Source of the DNA: Acidobacteriota bacterium
Lineage (GTDB): Bacteria > Acidobacteriota > Vicinamibacteria > Vicinamibacterales > UBA2999
Direction: 5' to 3'
Assembly: GCA_016871195.1 (NCBI GenBank)
Contig: VFZN01000012.1
Span: forward strand, 1 to 64,000
Length of the DNA: 64,000 nucleotides
Position numbers and translations under genes: made by a program. Below, piece by piece: positions 18,971 to 26,724 of the stretch; within the stretch, counting starts at the first letter, position 1, and every line of letters starts with the position of its first letter. The notes under the pieces are model-generated. The model was not told the DNA's origin. It did no database searches and was given only the letters and a program-made list of their open reading frames with translations.

Positions 18971-19297
18971 GTGCCCAGTCCGTCCGTGCTGAACCAGGTC
19001 CGCGAAGACGTGCGCGAACACCAGCGCACCGAGACGCCGCGGCTCTGGCGCGTGCTGCTGCACAACGACGATTTTACGACCCAGGAGTTTGTCGTCTGGG
19101 TGCTGCAGGAGGTGTTCCACCGCAGCCAGGCTGAGGCCCACGCCATCATGATGCACGTGCATACTGCCGGCGTCGGCGTGGCCGGGACCTACACGCGCGA
19201 CGTGGCCGAAACGCGCCAGCGCCAGACGCTGAAGCTCGCCGAGCAGGAGCAGTATCCCCTGCAGGTCAGCATCGAACCAGAAGGGGTGCCGTCATGA
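18971..19297 (+). CDS. clpS: ATP-dependent Clp protease adaptor ClpS
   Basis: Delivers N-degron proteins to ClpAP. The 108-residue protein has the ClpS core LWRVLLHNDDFTTQEFVVWVL (Asn-Asp pocket), the helix QAEAHAIMMHVHTAGVGVAG with substrate-contacting Met and His, and the ending ETRQRQTLKLAEQEQYPL. The start is GTG at 18971, preceded by GAAAGG. It follows aat by 4 bp, and its stop overlaps the clpA start (ATGA at 19294), showing translational coupling. Confidence 0.97.
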   Translation: MPSPSVLNQVREDVREHQRTETPRLWRVLLHNDDFTTQEFVVWVLQEVFHRSQAEAHAIMMHVHTAGVGVAGTYTRDVAETRQRQTLKLAEQEQYPLQVSIEPEGVPS

Positions 19298-21543
19298 GCC
19301 GACAGCCTGTGCCGTTCGCGCCGGAAGCGCTTGAGTCGATCAGGCGGGCCTTCCACATGGCCGCAGACCGTCGCCACGACCTGGTCAGCCTCGAGCACCT
19401 GCTGCGCGCCCTGATCGATGACCCGTCTGCCAGCCAGGTGCTGCGCGACTGCGGGGCGCAACTGCCCGACCTCGCCGCCTCCCTCGACGAGGTGCTGGCC
19501 AGCGTGTTCGCACCGATGCCGGGTCGCAAGCCCGTCAAGCCCGAGTCAACCGTCGGCTTCGATCGTGTGGTCGAGCGCGCCGTCGTCCACGCGGCCTCGT
19601 CGTCGGCGTCGCAGGTCGAGAGCGGAGCCCTGCTCGTGTTTCTGCTTCAGGAGACCGACAGCCATGCCGCGTACTTCCTCGGGCAGCAGGGGGTGGACCG
19701 GCTGACGCTGCTGCGGGTGCTGAGCGGACAGGCGCCGGACGGCCGGCACCGGGTAGGCTCCGATGACGAGGGCGAACCGTCGGGCAGCATGCAACCCCTC
19801 GAGGCCTATGCCACCGACCTGGCCGCGCGCGCCGCCGCCGGACAGATTGATCCGCTGATAGGTCGGGACGCCGAGCTCGACCGCATGGTGCATGTGCTCA
19901 GTCGGCGGCGGAAGAACAATCCGCTGCTGGTCGGCGAGCCGGGCGTCGGCAAGACGGCGCTGGCCGAGGGCCTGGCGCTGCGCATTCATGAAGGCCGGGT
20001 ACCGGCGTCGCTCCAGGATGCCCACCTCTACGCACTCGACCTCGGGGCGCTGGTGGCGGGCACGCGGTATCGAGGCGATTTCGAAGAGCGCATCAAGCAG
20101 GTGCTCGATGCGTTGAAGGCCCAGCCGCACGCCATCCTGTTCATTGATGAGATTCACACGCTGGTCGGTGCCGGGTCGGCGTCGGGTGGGACGATGGACG
20201 CCGGCAACCTGCTGAAGCCGGCGCTCGCCTCAGGCGTGCTGCGGTGCATCGGCTCGACGACGTTCAGTGATGTGAAGCAGTCGTTCGACAAGGACCGCGC
20301 GCTGTCGCGTCGCTTCCAGAAGATCGATGTGCTCGAGCCGTCCGAGGCCGAGGCCCTGGCCATTCTGCGGGGGCTGGCGGCATCCTACGAGTCGCACCAT
20401 CAGGTGACCTATGCCGATGACGCGCTGCTGGCCGCCGTGACGCTGTCGGCCCGGCACTTGCGCGACCTGCAACTGCCGGACAAAGCCATTGATGTGATGG
20501 ACGAGGCCGGAGCGGCGGTGCGCCTGGCCCCGCCGACCGGCGAGGGCCGGCCGACCGTGACCGTGGCCGATGTCGAGCGCGTGGTCTCGCGGATGGCACG
20601 CGTGCCGGTGCAGGCCGTGTCGTCAGACGACCGGGCGTCGCTGCGTCGGCTCGATGGCGACCTGAAGGCGGTCATCTTCGGCCAGGACCAGGCCATCGAC
20701 GAGGTGACGGCAGCGATTCGCCTGGCGCGGTCGGGCCTGCGCGCGGCTGACCGGACGATTGGCAGCTTCCTGTTTGCGGGGCCCACGGGTGTGGGCAAGA
20801 CCGAGCTGGCGCGGCAACTGGCTCGGTTGCTCGGGGTCGAGTTCCTTCGCTTCGACATGTCTGAGTACATGGAGAAGCATGCGGTGGCCCGCCTCATCGG
20901 GGCGCCACCCGGCTACGTCGGTTACGAGGAGGGCGGCCTGCTGATTGACGCCGTCCGCAAGGCGCCCCACGCGGTGCTCCTGCTCGACGAAATCGAGAAG
21001 GCGCACCCTGACCTGTTCGCGATTCTGCTGCAGGTGATGGACCATGCCACGCTCACCGACACCCATGGCCGCAAGGCCGACTTCCGCCATGTGGTGCTCA
21101 TCATGACGACGAATGCCGGTGCGCGTGACCTGTCGGGGCGCCGAATGGGATTTGTCGAGACGGTGGAAGGGACGAAGGCCACCGGGGCGCTCGATCGGCT
21201 GTTTGCGCCTGAATTCCGCAACCGGCTCGACGGCATCATGCATTTCAACGCGCTGGGCGCCCGCGAGAGTGCCCGCGTAGTCGACAAGCACCTCGCGGAG
21301 GTGACGCACCTGCTGGCAGCGCGCGACATCACGCTGGAGGTGACCAACGAGGCCCGCCGCTGGCTGGCCGCCAATGGGGTCGACCGCGCGTTCGGGGCGC
21401 GGCCGATGGCGCGGCTGATCGAACGGACGATTCGGAAGCCGCTGGCCGACCTGCTGCTCTTCGACGAGCCGTCGGCGTCGCGGGTGGTGCGGGTAGCCGT
21501 GGGCGAGGGTGGCCTGACGGTGCAGTGGGCCCCGACAGCCTGA
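19294..21543 (+). CDS. clpA: ATP-dependent Clp protease ATP-binding subunit ClpA
   Basis: An AAA+ unfoldase that feeds substrates to ClpP. The 749 residues contain the N-domain repeats ([38 protein letters not shown]), the first AAA module with Walker [17 protein letters not shown] and Walker [16 protein letters not shown], and the second with [39 protein letters not shown] and [14 protein letters not shown]. The length and the lack of a long middle coiled-coil distinguish ClpA from ClpB. It is coupled to clpS by an ATGA overlap. The clpP gene is not in the window. Confidence 0.97.
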   Translation: MSRQPVPFAPEALESIRRAFHMAADRRHDLVSLEHLLRALIDDPSASQVLRDCGAQLPDLAASLDEVLASVFAPMPGRKPVKPESTVGFDRVVERAVVHAASSSASQVESGALLVFLLQETDSHAAYFLGQQGVDRLTLLRVLSGQAPDGRHRVGSDDEGEPSGSMQPLEAYATDLAARAAAGQIDPLIGRDAELDRMVHVLSRRRKNNPLLVGEPGVGKTALAEGLALRIHEGRVPASLQDAHLYALDLGALVAGTRYRGDFEERIKQVLDALKAQPHAILFIDEIHTLVGAGSASGGTMDAGNLLKPALASGVLRCIGSTTFSDVKQSFDKDRALSRRFQKIDVLEPSEAEALAILRGLAASYESHHQVTYADDALLAAVTLSARHLRDLQLPDKAIDVMDEAGAAVRLAPPTGEGRPTVTVADVERVVSRMARVPVQAVSSDDRASLRRLDGDLKAVIFGQDQAIDEVTAAIRLARSGLRAADRTIGSFLFAGPTGVGKTELARQLARLLGVEFLRFDMSEYMEKHAVARLIGAPPGYVGYEEGGLLIDAVRKAPHAVLLLDEIEKAHPDLFAILLQVMDHATLTDTHGRKADFRHVVLIMTTNAGARDLSGRRMGFVETVEGTKATGALDRLFAPEFRNRLDGIMHFNALGARESARVVDKHLAEVTHLLAARDITLEVTNEARRWLAANGVDRAFGARPMARLIERTIRKPLADLLLFDEPSASRVVRVAVGEGGLTVQWAPTA

Positions 21544-21568
21544 CGGTGCCCCGAGTACAATCAGTCGT

Positions 21569-21775
21569 ATGGAACTGGCCCGCGAGCGCTTCCTCGATCC
21601 TTCCCGCGATTACCATCTCACGCTGGTGCTGCGCAGTCGGACCACGCCCATGCACAGCGTGCTGACGGCGTTGACGCCTGAGGAGAAGGCCCGTGTGGCG
21701 GAGATCCTGTCGACGGCGTTTTCCGAGATTGAAGCGGTGGTGCGGCCGCACCTGCCGACCCCTGCCGGAGAGTGA
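21569..21775 (+). CDS. Small hypothetical protein (68 aa)
   Basis: Not recognised. It is soluble and charged (MELARERFLDPSRDYHL, LTALTPEEKARVAEIL), with a predicted helical C-terminal half and no signal or membrane segment. The ATG has a TACAAT box exactly 7 nt upstream and lies 25 bp after clpA, so it probably has its own leaderless transcript. GC-rich third positions support a real gene. A relation to Clp is not shown by anything but position. Confidence 0.6.
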   Translation: MELARERFLDPSRDYHLTLVLRSRTTPMHSVLTALTPEEKARVAEILSTAFSEIEAVVRPHLPTPAGE

Positions 21776-21795
21776 GAGACTGGCAGCGGTCATGC

Positions 21796-21872
21796 GCGCT
21801 CGTAGCTCAGTTGGATAGAGCACCAGCCTTCGAAGCTGGGGGTCACAGGTTCGAGCCCTGTCGAGCGCACCA
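21796..21872 (+). tRNA. tRNA-Arg (anticodon TCG)
   Basis: Acceptor GCGCTCG/CGAGCGC, anticodon stem CCAGC/GCTGG around CTTCGAA (anticodon TCG), T-arm GGTTCGAGCCC, discriminator A and encoded CCA at 21870-21872. It decodes CGA. It marks the left border of a lower-GC island. Confidence 0.97.
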
Positions 21873-21912
21873 CCTCACACGCGGAACATCCTGATCCGGG
21901 GAGACCACCGAG

Positions 21913-22086
21913 ATACTGAGCGGATTCCAACAGTTCCTGATGCGCGGCAATGCCATCGATCTGGCCGTCGGCGTTATTATCGGGGCGGCATTTGGCGGGA
22001 TTGTCGATTCGCTGGTGAAAGACATCATTTCGCCGGTGCTGGGGTTGCTGGGCGGACAGCTGCTGCCTCATAGCAAGCCATCGTAG
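21913..22086 (+). pseudogene. mscL: MscL mechanosensitive channel, N-terminal fragment
   Basis: The frame reads [19 protein letters not shown], then [20 protein letters not shown] and PVLGLLGG, the N-terminal helix and first transmembrane segment of MscL. The codon at the expected initiator position is ATA (21913-21915) instead of ATG; the next ATG is at 21940, inside the conserved region. After GLLGG (about 22056) homology ends and the frame closes after QLLPHSKPS, so the loop, TM2 and C-terminal helix are missing. The break coincides with the beginning of lower-GC DNA, suggesting that an insertion or deletion removed the 3' part. Confidence 0.78.
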
Positions 22087-22154
22087 GGGTAGAAGACAGT
22101 GAAATACGATGCGCTGAAGTTACCTTATCTCAACGAGCGAGCGGACGACCCCAA

Positions 22155-23291
22155 ATGAACGCGGACGCGCTCGACGCGACAAGAATCGGTCTCCATCTTG
22201 ACGGAATGCGTGATCGCGTGTTCGCCCTGGGGACAGAACAGAGCTGGTCACTTGGTGAGTTCCTTTGCCGACAAGGTGAGCGTCAACGCGTGCTTCATGT
22301 CATTCTGGAGGGTGAAGTCGCCTACCCGAGTGGCTGGTTTGGGCCAGGGGCCCACACAGGTGAGCTAGGCTTCTTACTGGATGTGCCCCGCACCGCCGAC
22401 GTCGCAGCTCGCACTCCTGTCGTTAGCTGGAGCGTCGATGCGGACGCTATGCAGCGCGACCCAGCCGCAGCAGCGATACTCGTAGCAGCGCTCGTGCGGG
22501 AGTTGCCGAGCAGACTTCGAAAGTTCCGTGCGGCCGGCTCGCCCCCGGAGGACTTCTGTAACGCGACACATCCCTCCATCCGTGCGCTGGCGGGGGTGCT
22601 GACTCGTCAAAGCCACGCTGCAACCGCCGAGGCCATCTGGTCCTTCGTCCGTGAGTTGCCCTATCGCTTTGGTCCTTGGTGGATCAGCGCCTCCGAAACG
22701 CTTCGGCTTGGCCATGGCATGTGCACGACGAAGAGCAACCTCGAGGTCGCACTATTTCGTGCTGCCGGGCTTGAGGCTGGCTTCGTGGAACTTCAGGGAG
22801 ACTCTTCGCTCGTGTTGCCACTGCTACCTTCAGCATGGCGGCCTCGCGTTCAGCAGACAGTGCGGCACTACATGGGCGCAGTTCGTCTTTCGGGGAGATG
22901 GCATGTAGCCGAGTGCTCCTTCACCGACCCATGTTTGCTGGAGCTTGCGAAGAGGTGGCCGGCGTTGAATGGTGTAATCCCTTGCAGATTTGGGGAGGAC
23001 GTGCCGTTTCATCCGATGGCACATATCTACGGCAACGACCCATTTGACGTGGACGTCTACCCTGAGCTGAGCGCTGCCATGGCCCGTCGCAGCAGCTTTG
23101 ATCTCGATCAGATGGAACTGCTCAACATTGTGAATGATACACTCCAGCCTTGGATCTTCGATGAGCCCGCTTGGCTGTTGCGCGCACGGGCACTGCTTGA
23201 TAAGAGGCCGCATGAGGCTCTTAAGGTTGCAATCGCTGCGGCAGTCGTGCTTGCTGGTGAACTCCATGGCCACCTTCAGGAGCCTGTATGA
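22155..23291 (+). CDS. Cyclic-nucleotide-binding-like domain fused to a transglutaminase-like cysteine protease domain
   Basis: Residues about 25-110 look like a cNMP-binding beta-roll (LGEFLCRQGERQRVLHVILE, FGPGAHTGELGFLLDVPRTA, with a PRTA where cAMP receptors have the RAA/RTA phosphate cassette). After a helical linker, about 150-260 resemble a transglutaminase-like fold with a plausible triad: Cys190 (LGHGMCTTKSNLEVALFRAA), His238 (TVRHYMGAVRL) and Glu253 (RWHVAECSFTDP). The C-terminal 100 residues are unassigned. A 19-codon GTG frame (22099-22158) overlaps its ATG as ATGA and could be a leader or the tail of a lost gene. Base composition is lower in GC than the neighbours, and the gene sits between two tRNA-Arg genes, so transfer is likely. 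The biological role is unknown. Confidence 0.75.
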   Translation: MNADALDATRIGLHLDGMRDRVFALGTEQSWSLGEFLCRQGERQRVLHVILEGEVAYPSGWFGPGAHTGELGFLLDVPRTADVAARTPVVSWSVDADAMQRDPAAAAILVAALVRELPSRLRKFRAAGSPPEDFCNATHPSIRALAGVLTRQSHAATAEAIWSFVRELPYRFGPWWISASETLRLGHGMCTTKSNLEVALFRAAGLEAGFVELQGDSSLVLPLLPSAWRPRVQQTVRHYMGAVRLSGRWHVAECSFTDPCLLELAKRWPALNGVIPCRFGEDVPFHPMAHIYGNDPFDVDVYPELSAAMARRSSFDLDQMELLNIVNDTLQPWIFDEPAWLLRARALLDKRPHEALKVAIAAAVVLAGELHGHLQEPV

Positions 23292-23685
23292 ACTGCCTTG
23301 GTTGGCAGCAGTTCTACCCAGCGTCACTGACCTTACCCCGTATTGGAATTAGGGTAAGTGAGAGAATTCCGTCTGGGTTTTGCACTCGTTAATGCTGTGA
23401 TCCGTAGCAAAAGACGATAGGCGGGATGAACGGGGTCGCGGGGGCAACAGAACCGGGGTTATCGGACCTTGCCGTCTGGATTCGCCGAAGATTTGCCCCC
23501 GGCCACAGCAGATGACGGAATCGCGCCCATCCGCAGTGGCGTTACAGCAAGCTGGGCCACTGTCGCCGCGATTACGGCAAATTGAAAGCGCGCCTGACTC
23601 AAGGGGTGCAGCCGGCCGAAGCCGACAGCGCTAAACGCCCGTAACCGGCGAGGCGTGGCCATGCCGGCGGCGTGACGTGGAAAAC
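23292..23685. other. Non-coding stretch at the end of the island
   Basis: No gene is supported here. A short inverted repeat CTTACCC (23332-23338)/GGGTAAG (23352-23358) could end the transcript of the preceding gene. GC rises back to the chromosomal level after about 23430. A possible 83-codon frame on the minus strand (23459-23710) overlaps the tRNA terminator and shows no recognisable motif. Confidence 0.5.
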
Positions 23686-23719
23686 GGCCGGCGTTGCAAA
23701 CCCGTTGCAATCGCCGGCC
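23686..23719 (-). terminator. Terminator of tRNA-Arg (TCT)
   Basis: GGCCGGCG-TTGCAA and TTGCAA-(T)-CGCCGGCC form a 14-bp stem with one bulged base and a 5-nt loop, 8 nt after the tRNA 3' end on the minus strand and followed there by CGTTTTCC. Confidence 0.75.
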
Positions 23720-23726
23720 TGAAATG

Positions 23727-23803
23727 TGGCGCGCCCGGCAGGAATCGAACCTGCGACCCCCGGCTTAGAAGGCCGGTGCTCTATCCACCTGAGCTACGGG
23801 CGC
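23727..23803 (-). tRNA. tRNA-Arg (anticodon TCT)
   Basis: Minus-strand cloverleaf: acceptor GCGCCCG/CGGGCGC, anticodon stem CCGGC/GCCGG around CTTCTAA (anticodon TCT), T-arm GGTTCGATTCC, discriminator G and encoded CCA at 23727-23729. It decodes AGA and forms the right border of the island. Confidence 0.97.
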
Positions 23804-23851
23804 TCGTGAGTGAAATGGTAACCCGAGCCCGACCCGCACGTCCCGGTCAGG

Positions 23852-24373
23852 CTAGTGGCGACCGGGCTGCGCCGACAGCCACGCCAGCACGCGGGCGTAG
23901 ACGGGACGCTTGAACGGAACGATGGCGTTAAGGACCTCATCCGAGCCCGCCCACCGCCAGTCATCAAACTCACGCGAGTGACCGGGTGCAGTGTCGAGGG
24001 AGACTTCGGAATCGTGGCCGTGAAAGTCGAGCAGAAACCACTGCTGGCGCTGACCGCGGAAGCGTCCGCCCCAGGCCTTGCCGATCAGCGCCGGCGGCAC
24101 ATCGTAGGTCAGCCACTCCTCAACGGCAGCCGTGACGGTGACGCTCACGATGCCGGTTTCTTCACGCACCTCACGCACCACGGCCACGTGTGGGTCTTCC
24201 CCGGCATCGATGCCGCCCTGGGGCATCTGCCACCATCGTCCCGTGCCTTCCGCATCGTGCTCGGCGTCGGCTCGGCGGCCGATCCAGATGCGCCCCTGCC
24301 CATTGCGGATGACGGCACCGACGCACGGCCGGTAGGCCGTGGGTGCAGGGGGCGTCCTCGGTGGCATGGACAT
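23852..24373 (-). CDS. NUDIX hydrolase, RppH-like RNA pyrophosphohydrolase
   Basis: RppH removes pyrophosphate from mRNA 5' ends; plant-type relatives cleave Ap4A. The 173-residue protein starts PPAPTAYRPCVGAVIRNGQG and has the NUDIX box GGIDAGEDPHVAVVREVREE (GX5EX7REUXEE pattern), preceded by WWQMPQGG and followed by LTYDVPPALIGKAWGGRFRG and QQWFLLDFHG, the family signature. ATG at 24373 or 24367 fits; longer frames read into the upstream gene. It is the last gene of a minus-strand operon with the barrel protein and the serine-hydrolase homologue. Confidence 0.9.
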   Translation of the reverse strand: MSMPPRTPPAPTAYRPCVGAVIRNGQGRIWIGRRADAEHDAEGTGRWWQMPQGGIDAGEDPHVAVVREVREETGIVSVTVTAAVEEWLTYDVPPALIGKAWGGRFRGQRQQWFLLDFHGHDSEVSLDTAPGHSREFDDWRWAGSDEVLNAIVPFKRPVYARVLAWLSAQPGRH

Positions 24374-24386
24374 CACGTCGCCCCGA

Positions 24387-25013
24387 TCAGTATCGGAAGA
24401 CCAGCCCGATGCTGCCGCGCCAGTACCGGACGCGGGGGCCATCGAGCGCCAGCGCGTCATCACCGCGGCCCAGGCTGCGGAACTGCCTGACGTCGAACCG
24501 CAGCCCGAATGCGTTCGAGACGAAGCCGGTGGCACCGCCACCGACGGCGACGACCGGCATCGTCGACAGCACCGAAAATACGCCGGTGAGGTCGCGTGCC
24601 CTGGCCCTGAGGGCACCGCCGCCGACAATCAGGTACGGTCGCAGCGATTCCCGCGTGATGCGCACCGGCAGCGTGGCGACGGCACTGGCCGTCAGGGTGG
24701 TGACATAGCTACCTGGCAGGACGATTTCGCGCTGGCCGCGTTCGAAGAAGCCGGGGGCATGCCCCAGGTCGGCTTCCAGGCCCACCCATCCGTCGCTCAG
24801 TCGGACGGCACTGACACCGAGCACGCTGGCGCTCTCGCGCGAACCGCCTTCGAGATCGGCCAGCAACGCGCTGCTGCCCCCGAACGTCGCGCCAAAGTAG
24901 GGCACCACGTGAAGCTGCTGGGCCGCGGCCCGTACCGGGCCTGCGGCAAGAGCGAACAGCAGGCCGCTGATCCGGGCCAGCCTGAGGCAGGTGGTGCGCG
25001 ACTGGACGTGCAC
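24387..25013 (-). CDS. Outer-membrane beta-barrel protein, small
   Basis: A 208-residue protein with a signal peptide (LARISGLLFALAAGPVRAAA) followed by alternating amphipathic strands (LHVVPYFGATFGG, WVGLEADLGHAPGF, LRPYLIVGGGALRA, GLRFDVRQFRSLG) and ending in the aromatic SIGLVFRY, as expected for an 8-stranded outer-membrane barrel (OMP_b-brl type). GTG at 25013, 1 bp after the upstream stop, is the likely start and implies translational coupling to the serine-hydrolase homologue. Function beyond membrane location is not visible. Confidence 0.8.
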   Translation of the reverse strand: MHVQSRTTCLRLARISGLLFALAAGPVRAAAQQLHVVPYFGATFGGSSALLADLEGGSRESASVLGVSAVRLSDGWVGLEADLGHAPGFFERGQREIVLPGSYVTTLTASAVATLPVRITRESLRPYLIVGGGALRARARDLTGVFSVLSTMPVVAVGGGATGFVSNAFGLRFDVRQFRSLGRGDDALALDGPRVRYWRGSIGLVFRY

Positions 25014-25014
25014 G

Positions 25015-26088
25015 TCAGGAGACAAACAGCCGGAGGAAGATCCGCACGAACGGTGAGGTGCTGACATCTCCACGCGACAGCCCGGCGTTCGAGGTCAGCT
25101 GGTCACTGTTGGCCAGCATGATCAGCGTCAGGCGCCGTGCGGGCGCCTTGAGGATGATGCCTGAGTAGGCACCGGGCACCTCGGAAAACTGCCAGATGAG
25201 CGGTTCGCCGTTGTAGTCCTGAACAAACCAGCCCAGCCCCGTGGGCAGGGCCACGCCCGAGAAATTGGCTGGCGTCCACGCGAGGGCCCGGTTCTCGGGC
25301 AGCAGCAGGAGGCCCTCGTCCAGTGCCGCTTCGTAGCGGGCCAGATCTCGTACGGTCGACACCAGGCCATGTTCGGCATTGAGCGCGCGCGGTACGTAGT
25401 CACCGCGCACCACCCGTCCGGGCCGCTCGACCCGATACGGCACGGCCACCCGAGCCACGATGGCGGAGAAGCGGGCGAGCTGGTCGTCGCTGAACAGGTC
25501 GCGGGCCTTGTTGTCAGGCACCACCAGATCATGGCCAGGCACCGTGTCGGTCATGGCCAGCCGCTCGATCACGGACGCATACACCCGCTGGCGATAGGGG
25601 ACGGGGTTACAGGCCTGCGCCACGGCCGTCAATTCGGCAAAGCGCTCTGGCGCATAACGGAACATCCCCGGGGGCTCGCCGTCGCTGGCATGGGCCAGCA
25701 CGTGCCGCACCGTGGCGCTCCGGGAGGGGAACTCGCTGACCCAGCGGCTGATGGGCTGGTCAATGTCTAAGCCCCCCGCCTCGACGCACGTCCCCAGCAT
25801 GAGGGCCCCGACGGGCTGCGTCAGACTGCCGATGGGAAACGGCGTGTCGGGACGGACCCGGATGTTTTTCTCGACATCGGCAAACCCATAGGCCCCCTCC
25901 CAGACTGGAGCCCGGCCGCTGACAATCAGCGCGGTCATGCCGGGAATGCCCACCTGCAGCCGAAGGGTATCGACATAGCGGCCGAACAGGCTGAACAGGA
26001 GTTCCTGCGCCGACGCCTGAGGCGCAGACGTCGTGGCGACCAGCATCGCCAGTGCGAGAGCAACGAGGGCGCGCGGGAGCGATGGCAC
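25015..26088 (-). CDS. Beta-lactamase/serine-hydrolase family protein with a degenerate active site
   Basis: An exported 357-residue protein with the class-C beta-lactamase/esterase fold (signal ending TSAPQASAQ; IPGMTALIVSGRAPVWEG, YGFADVEKNI, VRHVLAHASDGEPP, AEHGLVSTVRDLARYEAAL, GLGWFVQDYNG). The nucleophile motif normally SxxK is SLTQ here (Ser88, Gln91), the YxN motif reads RYAPER, and the HTG region reads FSEVPG. It therefore lacks the general-base Lys and is probably not a canonical hydrolase; binding or scaffolding is more likely. Start GTG at 26088 is 8 nt after a TATCAT box on the minus strand. First gene of the operon with the barrel protein and rppH. Confidence 0.82.
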   Translation of the reverse strand: MPSLPRALVALALAMLVATTSAPQASAQELLFSLFGRYVDTLRLQVGIPGMTALIVSGRAPVWEGAYGFADVEKNIRVRPDTPFPIGSLTQPVGALMLGTCVEAGGLDIDQPISRWVSEFPSRSATVRHVLAHASDGEPPGMFRYAPERFAELTAVAQACNPVPYRQRVYASVIERLAMTDTVPGHDLVVPDNKARDLFSDDQLARFSAIVARVAVPYRVERPGRVVRGDYVPRALNAEHGLVSTVRDLARYEAALDEGLLLLPENRALAWTPANFSGVALPTGLGWFVQDYNGEPLIWQFSEVPGAYSGIILKAPARRLTLIMLANSDQLTSNAGLSRGDVSTSPFVRIFLRLFVS

Positions 26089-26167
26089 TACGCCGGATGA
26101 TAGCACCACACACACGGGTTGCGGCGCAGTGTCCGTGACTGCGTGGTGTGTGTTACGCTCTGGACGC

Positions 26168-26713
26168 GTGCGTCATCTTTCCTCCACCGTGGCCGTGCTG
26201 CCTCTGCTGGCGCTGCTGCTGGTCGGCACCGTGCCACTTCAGGCTGAGACGGTGCGTGTCCGGCCCCAGGTGCGCGATGGCCACGTGCTGGTCTCCTTCG
26301 CCCTCGATCAGGGGTTCACCGACGATGTCAGGGCCGTGATTCGCAGCGGCCTGCGTACCACGTTCACCTATACCGTCGATCTGCGTCTCAAAGTGCCCGC
26401 ATGGGTCGACCGCACGGTCGCGTCGGCGGTGGTCGCCACCACCGTGGAATACGACAACCTGACACGACGGCACACGATCAGCCGTACGCTCGACGGACGG
26501 ACCCAGGAGACACGCGTCGTCGACGATGAGGCCGTAGTGCGGCAGATGCTGACGGAGTTCGAGCGACTGCCGCTCTTCCGGACCGGCGTGCTGCAGGAGC
26601 ATCGCGATTACTACATTGTCGTGCGGGCCGAGGCGCGTCCGCGCAGCGGCGCGGGGCTCTGGCCCTGGGGCGGAACGGTGTCCGGGTTCGCGCCCTTCAC
26701 ATTCATTCCGTAG
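26168..26713 (+). CDS. DUF4390 family exported protein
   Basis: A 181-residue protein with a signal peptide (VAVLPLLALLLVGTVPLQAE) followed by the DUF4390 pattern: VRDGHVLVSFALDQGFTDD, VIRSGLRTTFTYTVDLR, DNLTRRHTISRTLDG and YYIVVRAEARPRSG. The family is of unknown function and periplasmic. GTG at 26168 has a TACGCT box 8 nt upstream. The next gene follows after 11 bp, so they are probably co-transcribed. Confidence 0.82.
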   Translation: MRHLSSTVAVLPLLALLLVGTVPLQAETVRVRPQVRDGHVLVSFALDQGFTDDVRAVIRSGLRTTFTYTVDLRLKVPAWVDRTVASAVVATTVEYDNLTRRHTISRTLDGRTQETRVVDDEAVVRQMLTEFERLPLFRTGVLQEHRDYYIVVRAEARPRSGAGLWPWGGTVSGFAPFTFIP

Positions 26714-26724
26714 GCGGGTCGGGC

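Noticed and set aside
23459..23710. 83-codon frame on the minus strand in the intergenic region
   Set aside because: Covers the tRNA-Arg(TCT) terminator hairpin and shows no recognisable motif.
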